The notes beneath the pieces are model-generated. The model saw only the letters and a program-made list of their open reading frames with translations. It had not been told where the DNA came from and ran no database searches. This document shows, in pieces, positions 1-9,255 of a DNA stretch of 59,214 nt; positions within the stretch are counted from its first letter, which is position 1, and each line of letters begins with the position of its first letter. The translations under genes and the position numbers were made by a program. This stretch comes from Scytonema sp. RU_4_4 (lineage in GTDB: Bacteria; Cyanobacteriota; Cyanobacteriia; Cyanobacteriales; Nostocaceae), in assembly GCA_012031965.1 (NCBI GenBank), contig JAAUSC010000013.1, positions 1-59,214 of the forward strand, written 5' to 3'.

Positions 1-190
1 GGAGTCAGGAGCGGAGCCGGAGACGCTCCGCCTCCGGTCAGAAGTCGCAATTCTTTATTTCTTCCTTCTGAATCAAGAATTGCAGAATTGCTGAATTCTT
101 CTTCAAACTGATAACTGATAACTGGTTTAATTTCTTCCTCTGTTATTCTCTGAACCTCTGGGGTTTGTTATACCTGGAGAATGTGTGTAA
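1..190. repeat. Intergenic repeats at window start
   Basis: No gene is seen. The first 40 bases hold a GC-rich imperfect inverted repeat (GCGGAGCCGG against CTCCGCCTCCGG). Around 107-125 there is a short run of ACTGATAACTG units of the kind scattered between genes throughout this window. Both are typical intergenic repeats of filamentous cyanobacteria. Confidence 0.5.
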
Positions 191-379
191 ATGGAAACAA
201 CAGCAGAATACTACTGCGCCTATTGCGGCGAACCCAATATCACCTTCATCGATTTGAGTGCAGGTAGACAGCAATCTTACGTAGAAGATTGTCAAGTTTG
301 CTGTCGCCCTAATACTCTCTACGTGCGGATTGATGACGAGACTCTTGATGTAGAGATAGATACTGAATACGACGAATAA
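191..379 (+). CDS. CPXCG motif-containing cysteine-rich protein
   Basis: A 62-residue acidic protein with two cysteine pairs, CAYCGE near residues 9-14 and CQVCCRP near 34-40, which fits the small CPXCG (Cys_rich_CPXG) family. The four cysteines probably bind one zinc ion as a zinc ribbon; the cellular role of the family is not known. The tail (DDETLDVEIDTEYDE) is strongly acidic, as in family members. The ATG at 191 is the only reasonable start. Length matches the family. The identification rests on the cysteine spacing and acidic C-terminus. Confidence 0.8.
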   Translation: METTAEYYCAYCGEPNITFIDLSAGRQQSYVEDCQVCCRPNTLYVRIDDETLDVEIDTEYDE

Positions 380-536
380 ACCTTGCTACTGATTTTAAAT
401 TGGAAATTTTTTGGTAATAGGTCATAGAGAATGACTCATGGTTAGTTGTCAGTGGTTATTAAGAAATTTAACTAACAACTAGCAACTAGCAATTATTACT
501 TACAAAATCGAAATTACAAAATCAAAATTCGTTGAG

Positions 537-1004
537 ATGCTGCACTTTAAATATTCATCAGTCATTAACGCACCAGTGGAGGTTGTTTGGAAATTCCACG
601 AAAGACCAGATGTTTTGCAACTGCTCACTCCACCTTGGCAACCCGTTCAAGTCGTCCGCCGCGAAGGAGGACTTGGTAAGGGTGCTATCACAGAGTTTCG
701 CCTTTTTTTGGGACCATTGCCTTTGCGTTGGTTAGCAAGTCACACAGAATACGAAGAACATCACCTGTTTACCGACGAACAAATTTCCGGACCTTTTGAT
801 TATTGGGTGCATCGACATTTATTTCAACCAGAAAATGGTCAAACGAGATTGACTGATGAGATTTCCTTTTCTATGCCTGGTGGACAACCTGTGGAATTTG
901 TCAGTGGTTGGCTTGTGCAAGTCCAGTTAGAAGCAATGTTTCGCTACCGCCATTTTGTGACGAAACGTGAATGCGAGTCACCTTCAGTAAATTCTTTACA
1001 ATAG
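537..1004 (+). CDS. SRPBCC family (cyclase/dehydrase-like) protein
   Basis: A 155-residue protein that opens with a beta strand and the VINAPVEVVWKFHERPD signature of START/SRPBCC ligand-binding folds, and continues with the WLASHTEYEEHHLFTDEQISGPFDYWVHRH region typical of this family. These proteins form a hydrophobic pocket for lipids or polyketides; the ligand here is unknown. The last 15 or so residues (ECESPSVNSLQ) look like an unconserved tail. No signal peptide or membrane segment is seen. An overlapping frame starting at 532 is a shadow. It stands alone, with about 160 bases of repeat-rich spacer upstream. Confidence 0.75.
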   Translation: MLHFKYSSVINAPVEVVWKFHERPDVLQLLTPPWQPVQVVRREGGLGKGAITEFRLFLGPLPLRWLASHTEYEEHHLFTDEQISGPFDYWVHRHLFQPENGQTRLTDEISFSMPGGQPVEFVSGWLVQVQLEAMFRYRHFVTKRECESPSVNSLQ

Positions 1005-1402
1005 ATTTCTTGCAAAAATCCGATTTCAGGGTGTGTGGAACGTGTCGAGCACTGACTCCTCTGCCCTCGGCTCCCCTTGCCTTCTACTTAACTATGCACT
1101 TAACAACAGGGTGACGAAAAAAGTTTTCGATATGGCAGTTGTGTATACTTATTAAAGTAAATTAACATTTCTACATAATTCTCGACTCATATTGCCTAGA
1201 GCACAACAATGTAGCAACTGGCAACTGGATGAAATACAGTCAGGGAATTATGGGAAACGTTCGCATCTTGCTACTGCACCTCGTGCTCGTTGAAAAGCAC
1301 TGTCACTACTGATGCAGTGGCTGTGTGAACTGTTAGTGAACTGTTAGTGTGTCTTGTCATGAGCTTATTTTTGTGAATTTCCGCCCAAAACAAAGTACAA
1401 CC
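1005..1402. other. Intergenic spacer upstream of crtW
   Basis: About 400 bases without a convincing gene. It holds a pyrimidine-rich stretch (around 1050-1090) and direct repeats of GAACTGTTAGT close to 1328-1349. It presumably contains the crtW promoter, but no clear -35/-10 pair could be assigned. Confidence 0.4.
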
Positions 1403-2185
1403 GTGATTCAACCATTAGAAAAATCAACAGGTCATCAACGAAAACTTTCCAGTGCATCTACCACAGGAATTGTCATTGCTATTGTGATTATTGCAACTTG
1501 GGTAACCAGCTTGGTTCTATTACTTTCTGTAGATATCTCTCACTTTAATATCTTGACTTTATCACTTGCTGTACTTTGGCAAGCATTTCTCTACACGGGA
1601 TTATTTATTACAACTCATGATGCTATGCATGGAGTAGTTTTTCCTGCAAACAGTAAGATTAATCATTTTATTGGTTCACTCTGTTTAACACTATATGGTT
1701 TTTTACCTTATGAAAAACTTTTAAAAAAACATTGGATGCATCACCATCATCCTGCGAGTGAAAAAGACCCCGATTTCCACAACGGCGAACATAAAAATTT
1801 CTTGGCTTGGTATCTTTATTTCATGAAGAATTACTCAACTTGGGGGCAGATGATCATCATAACGATTATCTATAACTCTTCTCATTTCATACTCCATATA
1901 CCCCGAACAAATCTCACTTTATTTTGGGCAATACCTGCACTTATCAGTTCAATACAGTTATTTTATTTCGGCACATTCTTGCCTCATCGTGAGCCAAAAG
2001 ACGGCTATCGTGAACCTCACCGTGCCAAAACTATCCCATGTCCTGTTTGGTGGTCATTTCTTACCTGCTATCATTTTGGTTATCACGAAGAACATCACGA
2101 ATCTCCTCATGTTCCTTGGTGGCAATTACCAGATGTTCATATGTTGAAGCGGTCAATAATATCAAGTTCGGTTAAACACTTATAA
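1403..2185 (+). CDS. crtW: Beta-carotene ketolase CrtW
   Basis: A membrane di-iron oxygenase of the fatty-acid desaturase superfamily that adds keto groups at C4/C4' of beta-carotene, giving echinenone and canthaxanthin. The histidine clusters expected for CrtW are all present: THDAMHG, HWMHHHHP, and near the end GYHEEHHESPH. Four hydrophobic segments surround them, and FLYTGLFITTHDAMHG is characteristic of CrtW rather than CrtR. The frame is open from a GTG at 1349 (278 residues). I prefer the GTG at 1403 (260 residues) because MIQPLEKS matches the start I recall for Nostoc CrtW. Neither start has a clear ribosome binding site, so the N-terminus is uncertain. Confidence 0.88.
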   Translation: MIQPLEKSTGHQRKLSSASTTGIVIAIVIIATWVTSLVLLLSVDISHFNILTLSLAVLWQAFLYTGLFITTHDAMHGVVFPANSKINHFIGSLCLTLYGFLPYEKLLKKHWMHHHHPASEKDPDFHNGEHKNFLAWYLYFMKNYSTWGQMIIITIIYNSSHFILHIPRTNLTLFWAIPALISSIQLFYFGTFLPHREPKDGYREPHRAKTIPCPVWWSFLTCYHFGYHEEHHESPHVPWWQLPDVHMLKRSIISSSVKHL

Positions 2186-2190
2186 TATCC

Positions 2191-2223
2191 GTAGGTTGGG
2201 TTAAGGAACGAAACCCAACCTAC
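2191..2223. terminator. Perfect 12-bp inverted repeat after crtW
   Basis: GTAGGTTGGGTT and AACCCAACCTAC flank a 9-base loop six bases after the crtW stop. No T-run follows, so it could be a terminator, an mRNA-stabilising hairpin, or one copy of the GTAGGTTGGGTT repeat family common in cyanobacterial intergenic DNA. Confidence 0.5.
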
Positions 2224-2402
2224 ATTAATAGATTTTCTTATAAGTGATCACTTGAACTTGGTATTATATCGAACTCAAAACGTACTGTCTCCAACAACTT
2301 TTACGGTATTGCCAAAATAACGTAAAATCTGGGGAATGAGGCACATACACCGGAATGCTTCACTATGTGTCGGTACTGAGCTTAGAATAGGGAGTCTTGT
2401 AA

Positions 2403-3209
2403 ATGACACAAAATGATCGTTATACATTTGCTACTGGAGAGTTGGGCGCATATCGACTTTCAATCCTCAATATAATCCACAGACCTTACACTGAGTTCCT
2501 ATTTCGACGAGTTGGACTTGAGCAAGGGATGGCGGTAGCTGATATTGGCTGCGGTACTGGAAATATATCTAACTGGGTGGCTCAACAAGTTGGTTCTAGT
2601 GGCTCAGTTGTTGGTGTAGACTTGAGCGCGGAGCAGGTAGAACAAGCGCGACGCAATGCAAAAGCTCTTGGTTTAAGTAATGTAACATTTAGTCTCGGTA
2701 GCGCTTACGATACTGGATTGCCTCAAAACTCCTTTGATTTAGTTTACTGTCGCTTCTTGCTAATGCATCTAACCCGTCCTATCGATGCACTTCTCCAAAT
2801 GCGATCACTTCTTAAGCCTGGTGGACTGCTCGTGTGTGAAGAAGCAGACTTTAGTACTGCTTTTTGTGAACCTTCTAACCCAGCCTACGACCGCTGTTTT
2901 GAGCTTTTCCTAGCTCTCTCACATGCAAGGGGTCAGCACTTTAGTATGGGAATTATGCTCCACCGGATTTTCCAGGATAGTGGGTTAGTAGCTCCAGAAA
3001 TTTCTTTTGCACAAGCTGTCGTAGTGCGTGGGGAGACCAAGCGTCTAGTAGATTTGTCACTGATCGAGACAAATGACGCTCTGATTGAAGCTGGATTGAC
3101 GACACAAGAAGAGATTAACAAGACGATTGCCCAAATTAAGGCGTTAGCTGCTGACGAAACAACAGCGTTTGGCATCCCTCGTACAACACAGGTATGGGCG
3201 CGAAAATGA
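2403..3209 (+). CDS. Class I SAM-dependent methyltransferase
   Basis: A 268-residue soluble protein with a Rossmann-type methyltransferase domain. Motif I is VADIGCGTGNIS (about residues 44-55), followed by the acidic residue of motif II in GVDLSAEQVEQARRNA, then FDLVYCRFLLMHLTRPIDAL and LKPGGLLVCEEADF. This is the UbiE/Methyltransf_25-like layout. The substrate cannot be told from sequence; such stand-alone enzymes act on quinones, small metabolites or natural products. The ATG at 2403 directly follows GGGAGTCTTGTAA, which contains a weak GGGAG ribosome binding site. Gene neighbours give no pathway hint. Confidence 0.82.
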   Translation: MTQNDRYTFATGELGAYRLSILNIIHRPYTEFLFRRVGLEQGMAVADIGCGTGNISNWVAQQVGSSGSVVGVDLSAEQVEQARRNAKALGLSNVTFSLGSAYDTGLPQNSFDLVYCRFLLMHLTRPIDALLQMRSLLKPGGLLVCEEADFSTAFCEPSNPAYDRCFELFLALSHARGQHFSMGIMLHRIFQDSGLVAPEISFAQAVVVRGETKRLVDLSLIETNDALIEAGLTTQEEINKTIAQIKALAADETTAFGIPRTTQVWARK

Positions 3210-3386
3210 TGGAGAAGTTGTAGGGATTAAGCCGAGATAGACCCGAAAAAGTGCCACTTACATTAAATCCCAATTGGTATAAAACCTGCCTTCAGATATA
3301 TCCCTATGCCGTCTGTTGAAGCTTGGAGAACAGCGTAGCGATGTTAGGCAGATTTAGCAATGTAAGAAGTCTTCTCTTCAAAATTC

Positions 3387-4103
3387 TTACGTACTGCCTG
3401 CTTCATCAATTGGACTTGCCTCTACTGAACTTCTATTAGTAAAAGATGCCAGTGTTTGTTGATCAGCATTTTCCGATATCTGTGGACGCAAGCAAAGATA
3501 CACAAGTGGACCGATGAGAGGAACAAGTGCGATCGCCCAAAATACTCGAGGATTATTCCAACACCGCCGCGCCATATCATCTCCCAATAAAGCTGGAAAC
3601 AATAAGCAAAGCAAGCAAAAATCCAAGCTCATCACATGAATAAAGCGGCTTGTTTGCCACTGTTGCACAAAATTTCCCCAATCTCCCTGTCCAACACCAT
3701 AAACGACTAGGATAACTGTGCCGATAGCTAGAGCAATACCTGTAATGCGAGAATCTAGTATCTTTAGAAAAGCATTTTTGCTACCAGGAAACTTTTGATT
3801 TGCTTCCCGTAAGGCTAAGTAAGGAAGTAAAGCAAAAGCTCCAACGGCAAAAGAAGCAGAAGCAAACAGCCAAGCAGGAATTTTTTGCCCTCTACCATCA
3901 ATAAATACCAGGGAGCTATAAATGATAGGCCAGATGCCCATGATGTTGAAGAGTGCTACAACTAAAGGGTTGATTCCTTGCCACTGACCAGTAGAAAGGT
4001 TTTTAATCAACTCGAATGTATCAGGTTGATTGGGAGGGGCAAAGAAGAAAGCATAGACAACAAGTCCTAGCCACAGCGCCCCAAAAGCAATTTTTCTAAC
4101 CAT
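3387..4103 (-). CDS. Conserved cyanobacterial membrane protein
   Basis: A 238-residue integral membrane protein with an N-terminal hydrophobic segment (AFGALWLGLVVYAFFFAPP) and about five more membrane spans. The loop RRCWNNPRVFWAIALVPLIGPLVYLCLRP is typical of a family conserved in cyanobacteria and related to plant plastid proteins of unknown function. The C-terminal 35 residues are polar and probably disordered. The start at 4103 gives an immediate membrane segment and is accepted. It lies downstream of hrcA on the same strand, about 80 bases away, and could be cotranscribed. Function unknown. Confidence 0.7.
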   Translation of the reverse strand: MVRKIAFGALWLGLVVYAFFFAPPNQPDTFELIKNLSTGQWQGINPLVVALFNIMGIWPIIYSSLVFIDGRGQKIPAWLFASASFAVGAFALLPYLALREANQKFPGSKNAFLKILDSRITGIALAIGTVILVVYGVGQGDWGNFVQQWQTSRFIHVMSLDFCLLCLLFPALLGDDMARRCWNNPRVFWAIALVPLIGPLVYLCLRPQISENADQQTLASFTNRSSVEASPIDEAGST

Positions 4104-4182
4104 TACTTAAGCGAGTTTTGACCAATTCACTAATTGTTCTGCCATAAGCTGCACAGTATTATGTGCTGTTTTTTGTAGATTC

Positions 4183-5276
4183 TTACTGGGGATTGAAACA
4201 ACTGAAAGCTGTTGACAGGTAATCAGCAGCAGTAGCCACTACGGCGATCGCCCCTTCATAATCTAGGCGTGTTGGTCCCAGAACTCCTACGCTACCTAAT
4301 GATACAGAACCTCGGCGATAAGTGGAAGAAATTAACGAGCAACTGCGTATGGGTTCTAGAGGATTTTCTGCACCAATACGAACCATGACTCGTGGTTTAC
4401 CGACCTCCTCCGCCTCCGGTTGTTCTTCAAATATTAACCGCCACAGTTGGTCTTGTTCTTCTTCCAACAGGTGGATGAGCATTTGCACTTGCTGTAATTC
4501 CGAAAACTCTGGCTGACGCAAAACTTCAGCTACACCGCGAACCATAATTTGTGTTGCAGATGGTGCGAGAGTGCGACGGGCGAGTTCAGCAAGTGATTTT
4601 TTAAGAATTCGCTATATACTTGGAATTCTTGGTCTAATTGACTCCATTTCAGGTTGGCTAATTCAGCTATGCTTCGCCCCCGTAGGTGGGTATTCAAGAA
4701 ATTAGAAACAATCTGCAACTCTCGGTCGATGAGTTCTGCATCTGGTTGCGTATCTTCCAAAGCTTGCGGTAAATCCATCAATGCTGAATGTGTCTCATAT
4801 GCATCCGTCACCACAATCAGCATCACCCGTCCCGTTTCTACTTGCACCAGTTGTAAATGTCTCAACACCGCCGTTGCAGTTTGCGGCATCGTAATTAAGG
4901 TAATACAACCACTTAAAGTTGCTAAAATATGCGCGGCTCCTTGCAGGAGAGCTTCCAAACTCCAATCCTCCCACTTGAGCTGCTTTTGCAGTGCTAGTTC
5001 TACCTCTCGTGCTAGAGTTTCAGAAGGTGTGATCAGCTGGTCAACATAAATACGGTAACCAGAGTCGGAAGGTACACGTCCCGCAGAGGTATGAGGTTGG
5101 TACAGTAACCCGACTTTTTCCAACACGCCCATCACATTGCGAATTGTTGCTGAGCTAACACCAAGGTTGTACTCTTCAACAAGAGCTTTAGAACCAACAG
5201 GTTCTGCTGTGGCTATATAATGACGTATTGTTGCCCAAAGTATGTGCTGTTGACGATTTGTGAGATGGACTTGCAT
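4183..5276 (-). CDS. hrcA: Heat-inducible transcription repressor HrcA, frameshifted
   Basis: HrcA represses chaperone genes by binding the CIRCE operator. The N-terminal part (5276-4530) has the winged-helix region ([41 protein letters not shown]) and the [16 protein letters not shown] signature. The C-terminal part continues in another frame from about 4600 to 4183 ([36 protein letters not shown]). The break lies at a run of six A on the coding strand (4597-4602). With a seventh A the reading becomes [25 protein letters not shown], restoring about 364 residues, a usual HrcA length. As given, the first frame runs out into unrelated residues (ending [11 protein letters not shown]) and stops. 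Sequencing error, slippage or decay are all possible. No CIRCE element was seen in the window. Confidence 0.85.
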
Positions 5277-5878
5277 AAAGAGTTTTTTTCCGAAGCCGAA
5301 TTTTAAGCAAAGTTTGAAAAAATGTTTAAGTAGGTCGGTACAAATAAAGTTAACTCGTTAAGGCAGTCATTAGGAGCCAGTGCGTTGGGCGGGTTCCCCG
5401 ACTTGTAGCATCTGGCGTTCATTAGTAAGAGTTTTAGGCGTTTTTACATTTCTTAACGTAGCTGGTATTTATTTCCACCTATCTACTTAGAGAGAAATTT
5501 ACATTTAAGGATTCATGGTGTAAAGCAAGATAGCAAATTGTTGACTTCTACAGAAATAAATAAAAAGACGTAAAGAAAATTGAAGATTCAGTACCACTGG
5601 AGTTCAGTGACTGTTGATACAATATAACCGATTCAAAAAAGCTTTTGGATTTAAGTAAATTAGCCCTCTACTTATGCATACTTGCATAAGCTTTTTGAAA
5701 TCGCTGTATTTCAGGTTACTGATTTTGTGATAGCCAAATAAAGTGTGCAGGTGCAGGTAGAGTACAAAGATTTTCCAGTCAGTACTTAAAGCTATCCTAG
5801 CTTGTACAAAGGATAGCAAAAGCAAGTCGGGATAGTCAGTCTTAGCCGACAACATATCCGTGAAATGCAAAACAGAAG
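5277..5878. other. Gene-poor spacer between rhodanese gene and hrcA
   Basis: About 600 bases with no convincing gene; an 88-codon frame at 5604-5870 on the minus strand has no recognisable features. A GC-rich repeat near 5371-5410 (GGAGCCAGTGCGTTG followed by GGCGGGTTCCCCG) recurs in related form at 59139-59180. The hrcA promoter should lie just above 5276, but no motif could be fixed. Confidence 0.4.
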
Positions 5879-6238
5879 CTAGTATTGGGGGATTGAAGGG
5901 TCAACTAACGTTGAGTAAGCATCAATTCCGCCTACAATATTCTTCACATTTGTAAACCCTTGAACAATTAACCACTGACACATTTGGGCAGAACGAATGC
6001 CATGATGACATAGTACAAGGGTTTCAGCATGAGGGTCTAAGCGGGTGTTGACTTCATCTGCCCAGTCAGGAAACTGACTCAAAGGTAAATTGACAAAGCC
6101 ATCAATGTGGGCGATCGCCATTTCTTGTGGTTCACGCACATCCACCAGCTGGAGACTTGAATCTCCTGAAGATAAGCGTTGTGCTAGTTCTTCTACGCTA
6201 ATTTGGGTAATGGATTGTTCAGAAGGTTTGCTTACCAT
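5879..6238 (-). CDS. Rhodanese-like domain protein
   Basis: A 119-residue single-domain rhodanese. The family signatures LQLVDVREPQEMAIAHIDGFVNLPLSQF and the active-site loop LVLCHHGIRSAQM are present, with the catalytic cysteine in CxxGxR form (CHHGIR). Such proteins carry a persulfide sulfur and are used in sulfur transfer or redox handling; the partner is unknown. No signal peptide, so it should be cytoplasmic. It matches the length of stand-alone rhodaneses in cyanobacteria. The start at 6238 (MVSKPSEQSITQ) is the most upstream ATG. Confidence 0.88.
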   Translation of the reverse strand: MVSKPSEQSITQISVEELAQRLSSGDSSLQLVDVREPQEMAIAHIDGFVNLPLSQFPDWADEVNTRLDPHAETLVLCHHGIRSAQMCQWLIVQGFTNVKNIVGGIDAYSTLVDPSIPQY

Positions 6239-6392
6239 GAAGTTTTAATAAAAATTCCATACTATTTATCTTGGCAGAAATTTAGTTATCAGATAAAGAA
6301 AGCTGAATATAGCCGTTGGGAGTCTCCAGTTCCCCACTTCGTGCAAGTGGTGTGTTTCAATTGGGGTTGCGCATAAGCGTTTGAAACCTTGA

Positions 6393-6427
6393 TGTACTGT
6401 GTACTGTGTATTGTGTACTGTGTACTG
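6393..6427. repeat. 7-bp tandem repeat (TACTGTG)n
   Basis: About five copies of a 7-base unit TACTGTG (one copy TATTGTG) lie directly upstream of the DUF3352 gene. Seven-base short tandem repeats are a known feature of heterocystous cyanobacterial genomes. Confidence 0.7.
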
Positions 6428-6487
6428 ATTTAATTATTCAGGTAGTTCATTATTTGTGTTTGCGCCCCTAGGGTGTGTGTAAAAATT

Positions 6488-8170
6488 ATGACGCAACGCT
6501 CATTTTTCAGAGTTTTAACAGCGAGTACTATTCTGCTGCTATTGATTGGTATCACTGGTTGTAGCGGGTTTGCCAAAAGTCCACTGACCCGCATCGCCCC
6601 TACTGGACAGTCAGATGCTGCCATATTTGTGTCCAAACAAGCACCAGTCATGGTGTCCATGCTGGTGAATCCAGAACGTTTGCAGGCGTTAGAGCGTGAT
6701 GGGGAACTGTCAAAATTAAAAACAAGTTTACTAGCTAATACGGGGATAGATTACCAACAGGAGATTAAACCTTGGCTAGGGAACGAAATCACACTAGCTG
6801 TCACAAGCTTAGACATTGATCACGACTCTCAGAACGGACAACAGCTAGGGTATCTGATAGCACTCGCAACCACTCAACCGCAGAAAAGCCGTGAATTTGT
6901 CAAGTTATTGTTTTCCAAACGGGTATTGGCTGGAGCAAACTTAACAACTGAACAGTACAAAGGCGTGAACCTGATTTCTGACAATCAGATTCCTTCAACG
7001 TCTCCACAGCAGCAAGAAGTCAAAAACCAAAATAGTCTTGCGGGTGCTGTTGTAGGTAATAGCTTTGTCTTGTTTGCCAATCATCCAAAAGTGTTGCGAG
7101 AGGCAATTAATAATGTACAGGTATCCGACCTCAATTTGACCAGTTCCGGCAAATACCAAAAAGCGACTAGACAACTACCGAAAGAAGCACAGGCTGTTGC
7201 TTTCCTGAATCTCCCCATAGTGGCAAAATGGCAAGGGCTAGAACCCAACGCTCAAACTTATGACAACCAAATGATTTCCTTAGTCTCAAATTCCAAAGGA
7301 TTGCTAGCTGAAACTGCTTTCCTAGCTACCAAGGAAACTTTACCCCCAGCCGCACAACTTTCAAAACCTGTAGATGCGTTGCAGTATATCCCGGCTTCAG
7401 CAAGTTTGGCAGTTGCAGGAGCGAATTTAAGCGGTTTGGGTGACAGTGACTTAGCACAACTTTGGCAACAACTGACGGGTACCTTATCTGCTTCCACAGA
7501 AGATGTCATTTCTAAATTGCTCCCACTGGCAGATGTTCAAAAACGTTGGGGTATAAACTGGAGAGAGGATATTTTCAACTGGGTGCAAGGAGAATACGCC
7601 ATAGGATTGTTACCCCGTGGAGAGCAAACAACTCCCGATTGGATTTTTGTGGCTCAAAAATCGGAGGGGACACCCGCAGCAATTTCTCGTTTAGATGAAC
7701 TCGCCTCATCAGAAGGAGTTTCGCTGAATTCTTTCGCCCTAGATGAGCAAAAAATCTCTGCTTGGACACAGTTAACAGCTGCTATCAATAAATCTAGTGA
7801 AACAGAAAACCGAGCATCATTCGCAATCCAGGCAAAGGTTCTAGGGGCGCGTGCTGATGTGGGAAATTACGAGATTTTCGCATCCTCTGTTGAAGCAATG
7901 GATAAAGCTTTGACAGCCAAGGATAACTCTTTAACGAAAAATCCTCATTTCAAAGATAGTATCGCGGTCATTCCTCAACCTAACCAAGGCTACGTGTATA
8001 TCGATTGGACAAAGAGTCAAGATATTTTAGAACGTCAACTACCAATTCTGAAGTTTGTGGAAGTTTTGGGCAAGCCGTTTTTCCAAAACTTGCGATCGCT
8101 CACTGTTAGTAGTTATGGTAGCGACACAGAATTGCTCAAAGGCGGCGTATTTTTCCAATTCAATAGCTAA
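6488..8170 (+). CDS. DUF3352 domain lipoprotein
   Basis: A roughly 560-residue protein with a lipoprotein-type signal (VLTASTILLLLIGITGCSG; lipobox cysteine near residue 25), so probably anchored to a membrane facing the periplasm or thylakoid lumen. The rest resembles the cyanobacterial DUF3352 family: a segment with DAAIFVSKQAPVMVSMLVNPERL, a long middle region and SLTVSSYGSDTELLKGGVFFQF at the C-terminus. Function unknown. The frame is open from a GTG at 6473, but the ATG at 6488 gives a clean signal peptide and is preferred. A strong terminator follows at 8234-8272. Confidence 0.8.
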   Translation: MTQRSFFRVLTASTILLLLIGITGCSGFAKSPLTRIAPTGQSDAAIFVSKQAPVMVSMLVNPERLQALERDGELSKLKTSLLANTGIDYQQEIKPWLGNEITLAVTSLDIDHDSQNGQQLGYLIALATTQPQKSREFVKLLFSKRVLAGANLTTEQYKGVNLISDNQIPSTSPQQQEVKNQNSLAGAVVGNSFVLFANHPKVLREAINNVQVSDLNLTSSGKYQKATRQLPKEAQAVAFLNLPIVAKWQGLEPNAQTYDNQMISLVSNSKGLLAETAFLATKETLPPAAQLSKPVDALQYIPASASLAVAGANLSGLGDSDLAQLWQQLTGTLSASTEDVISKLLPLADVQKRWGINWREDIFNWVQGEYAIGLLPRGEQTTPDWIFVAQKSEGTPAAISRLDELASSEGVSLNSFALDEQKISAWTQLTAAINKSSETENRASFAIQAKVLGARADVGNYEIFASSVEAMDKALTAKDNSLTKNPHFKDSIAVIPQPNQGYVYIDWTKSQDILERQLPILKFVEVLGKPFFQNLRSLTVSSYGSDTELLKGGVFFQFNS

Positions 8171-8233
8171 TTTTATCCCGAAATTTCCAGAAACCAAGCT
8201 GTAGTTATTCATGGTTCAGGAAGTACAGAGGGT

Positions 8234-8272
8234 GCAGGAGAAGACTTTTTTCTTTTCTTCTCCTGCTTTTTT
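8234..8272 (+). terminator. Rho-independent terminator after DUF3352 gene
   Basis: GCAGGAGAAGA (8234-8244) pairs with TCTTCTCCTGC (8256-8266) and is followed directly by six T. An 11-bp perfect stem with a T-run is a convincing intrinsic terminator. Confidence 0.85.
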
Positions 8273-8376
8273 ATCATTTTGTACCTTCACCAACCAACAA
8301 CCAACGATTTCATTCATGACACCTAGGACGCTAAGATAGAGTGTGACTTGATTGGCTAAACTAGAGTACTAGAAGC

Positions 8377-9168
8377 GTGCTATCTACACTCATTGCTGAC
8401 TTCCGCATCATCTTTGAACGCGATCCAGCTGCTCGTAACTGGTTGGAAGTATTGTTTTGCTACCCCGGTTTACAAGCCCTATTATTATATCGGCTCGCTC
8501 ATTGGTTGCATCTTATTGGCATTCCCTTTATCCCTCGACTGATTTCCCACATAGCTCGATTTTTTACCGGAGTTGAAATTCACCCAGGTGCGACGATTGG
8601 TCGTGGTGTCTTTATTGACCACGGGATGGGTGTGGTGATTGGGGAAACGGCAATTGTGGGAGATTATACCCTCATTTATCAAGGTGTCACCCTTGGCGGT
8701 ACAGGGAAAGAATGTGGTAAGCGCCATCCAACCGTAGGAGAAAATGTTGTGGTAGGAGCCGGAGCCAAGGTGCTAGGTAACATCCAAATTGGTAACAATG
8801 TCCGCATTGGTGCTGGTTCAGTTGTTTTGCGCGATGTGCCTGCAGATTGTACCGTGGTTGGTGTTCCAGGTCGAATTATCTATCGCTCCGGCGTTCGAGT
8901 CAACCCACTAGAACACGGAAGTTTACCAGATGCTGAAGCCCAAGTGATACGTGCTTTAGTAGACCGCATTGAGCAGCTTGAACAACAAATTCAACATATA
9001 CAACAACCACAACAAAAAGTTTTAGTTCCTTTCGTTAACTCATCATTCCAAACACCTCACATTCGTGATTCCCAGATGTTGAATGATGAGACATCTTCTG
9101 AAACTCGCACTTGTTGCCTTTTGGAAAATAAGGTGATAGAAGAGTTCCTAGACGGCTCTGGGATTTAA
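8377..9168 (+). CDS. cysE: Serine O-acetyltransferase CysE
   Basis: Transfers acetyl from acetyl-CoA to serine, the first step of cysteine synthesis. The N-terminal helical region ([29 protein letters not shown]) and the left-handed beta-helix with hexapeptide repeats ([56 protein letters not shown]) are both typical, including the DHG and GKRHP active-site segments. Start is the GTG at 8377, giving [19 protein letters not shown] as in other cyanobacteria. The last 70 residues after the catalytic core are Gln-rich and variable ([16 protein letters not shown]), which is common in cyanobacterial CysE. Confidence 0.92.
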   Translation: MLSTLIADFRIIFERDPAARNWLEVLFCYPGLQALLLYRLAHWLHLIGIPFIPRLISHIARFFTGVEIHPGATIGRGVFIDHGMGVVIGETAIVGDYTLIYQGVTLGGTGKECGKRHPTVGENVVVGAGAKVLGNIQIGNNVRIGAGSVVLRDVPADCTVVGVPGRIIYRSGVRVNPLEHGSLPDAEAQVIRALVDRIEQLEQQIQHIQQPQQKVLVPFVNSSFQTPHIRDSQMLNDETSSETRTCCLLENKVIEEFLDGSGI

Positions 9169-9255
9169 CGAGGAAGCGAGTCAAAACAAGAAACCTCCAA
9201 CTAGTGTGCCACCACTTAGAGGTTCTTAAGTCCTGAGTATCAAAAAGTGGACTTT

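Noticed and set aside
5604-5870. 88-codon minus-strand frame
   Set aside because: AT-rich composition, no recognisable domain or ribosome binding site.
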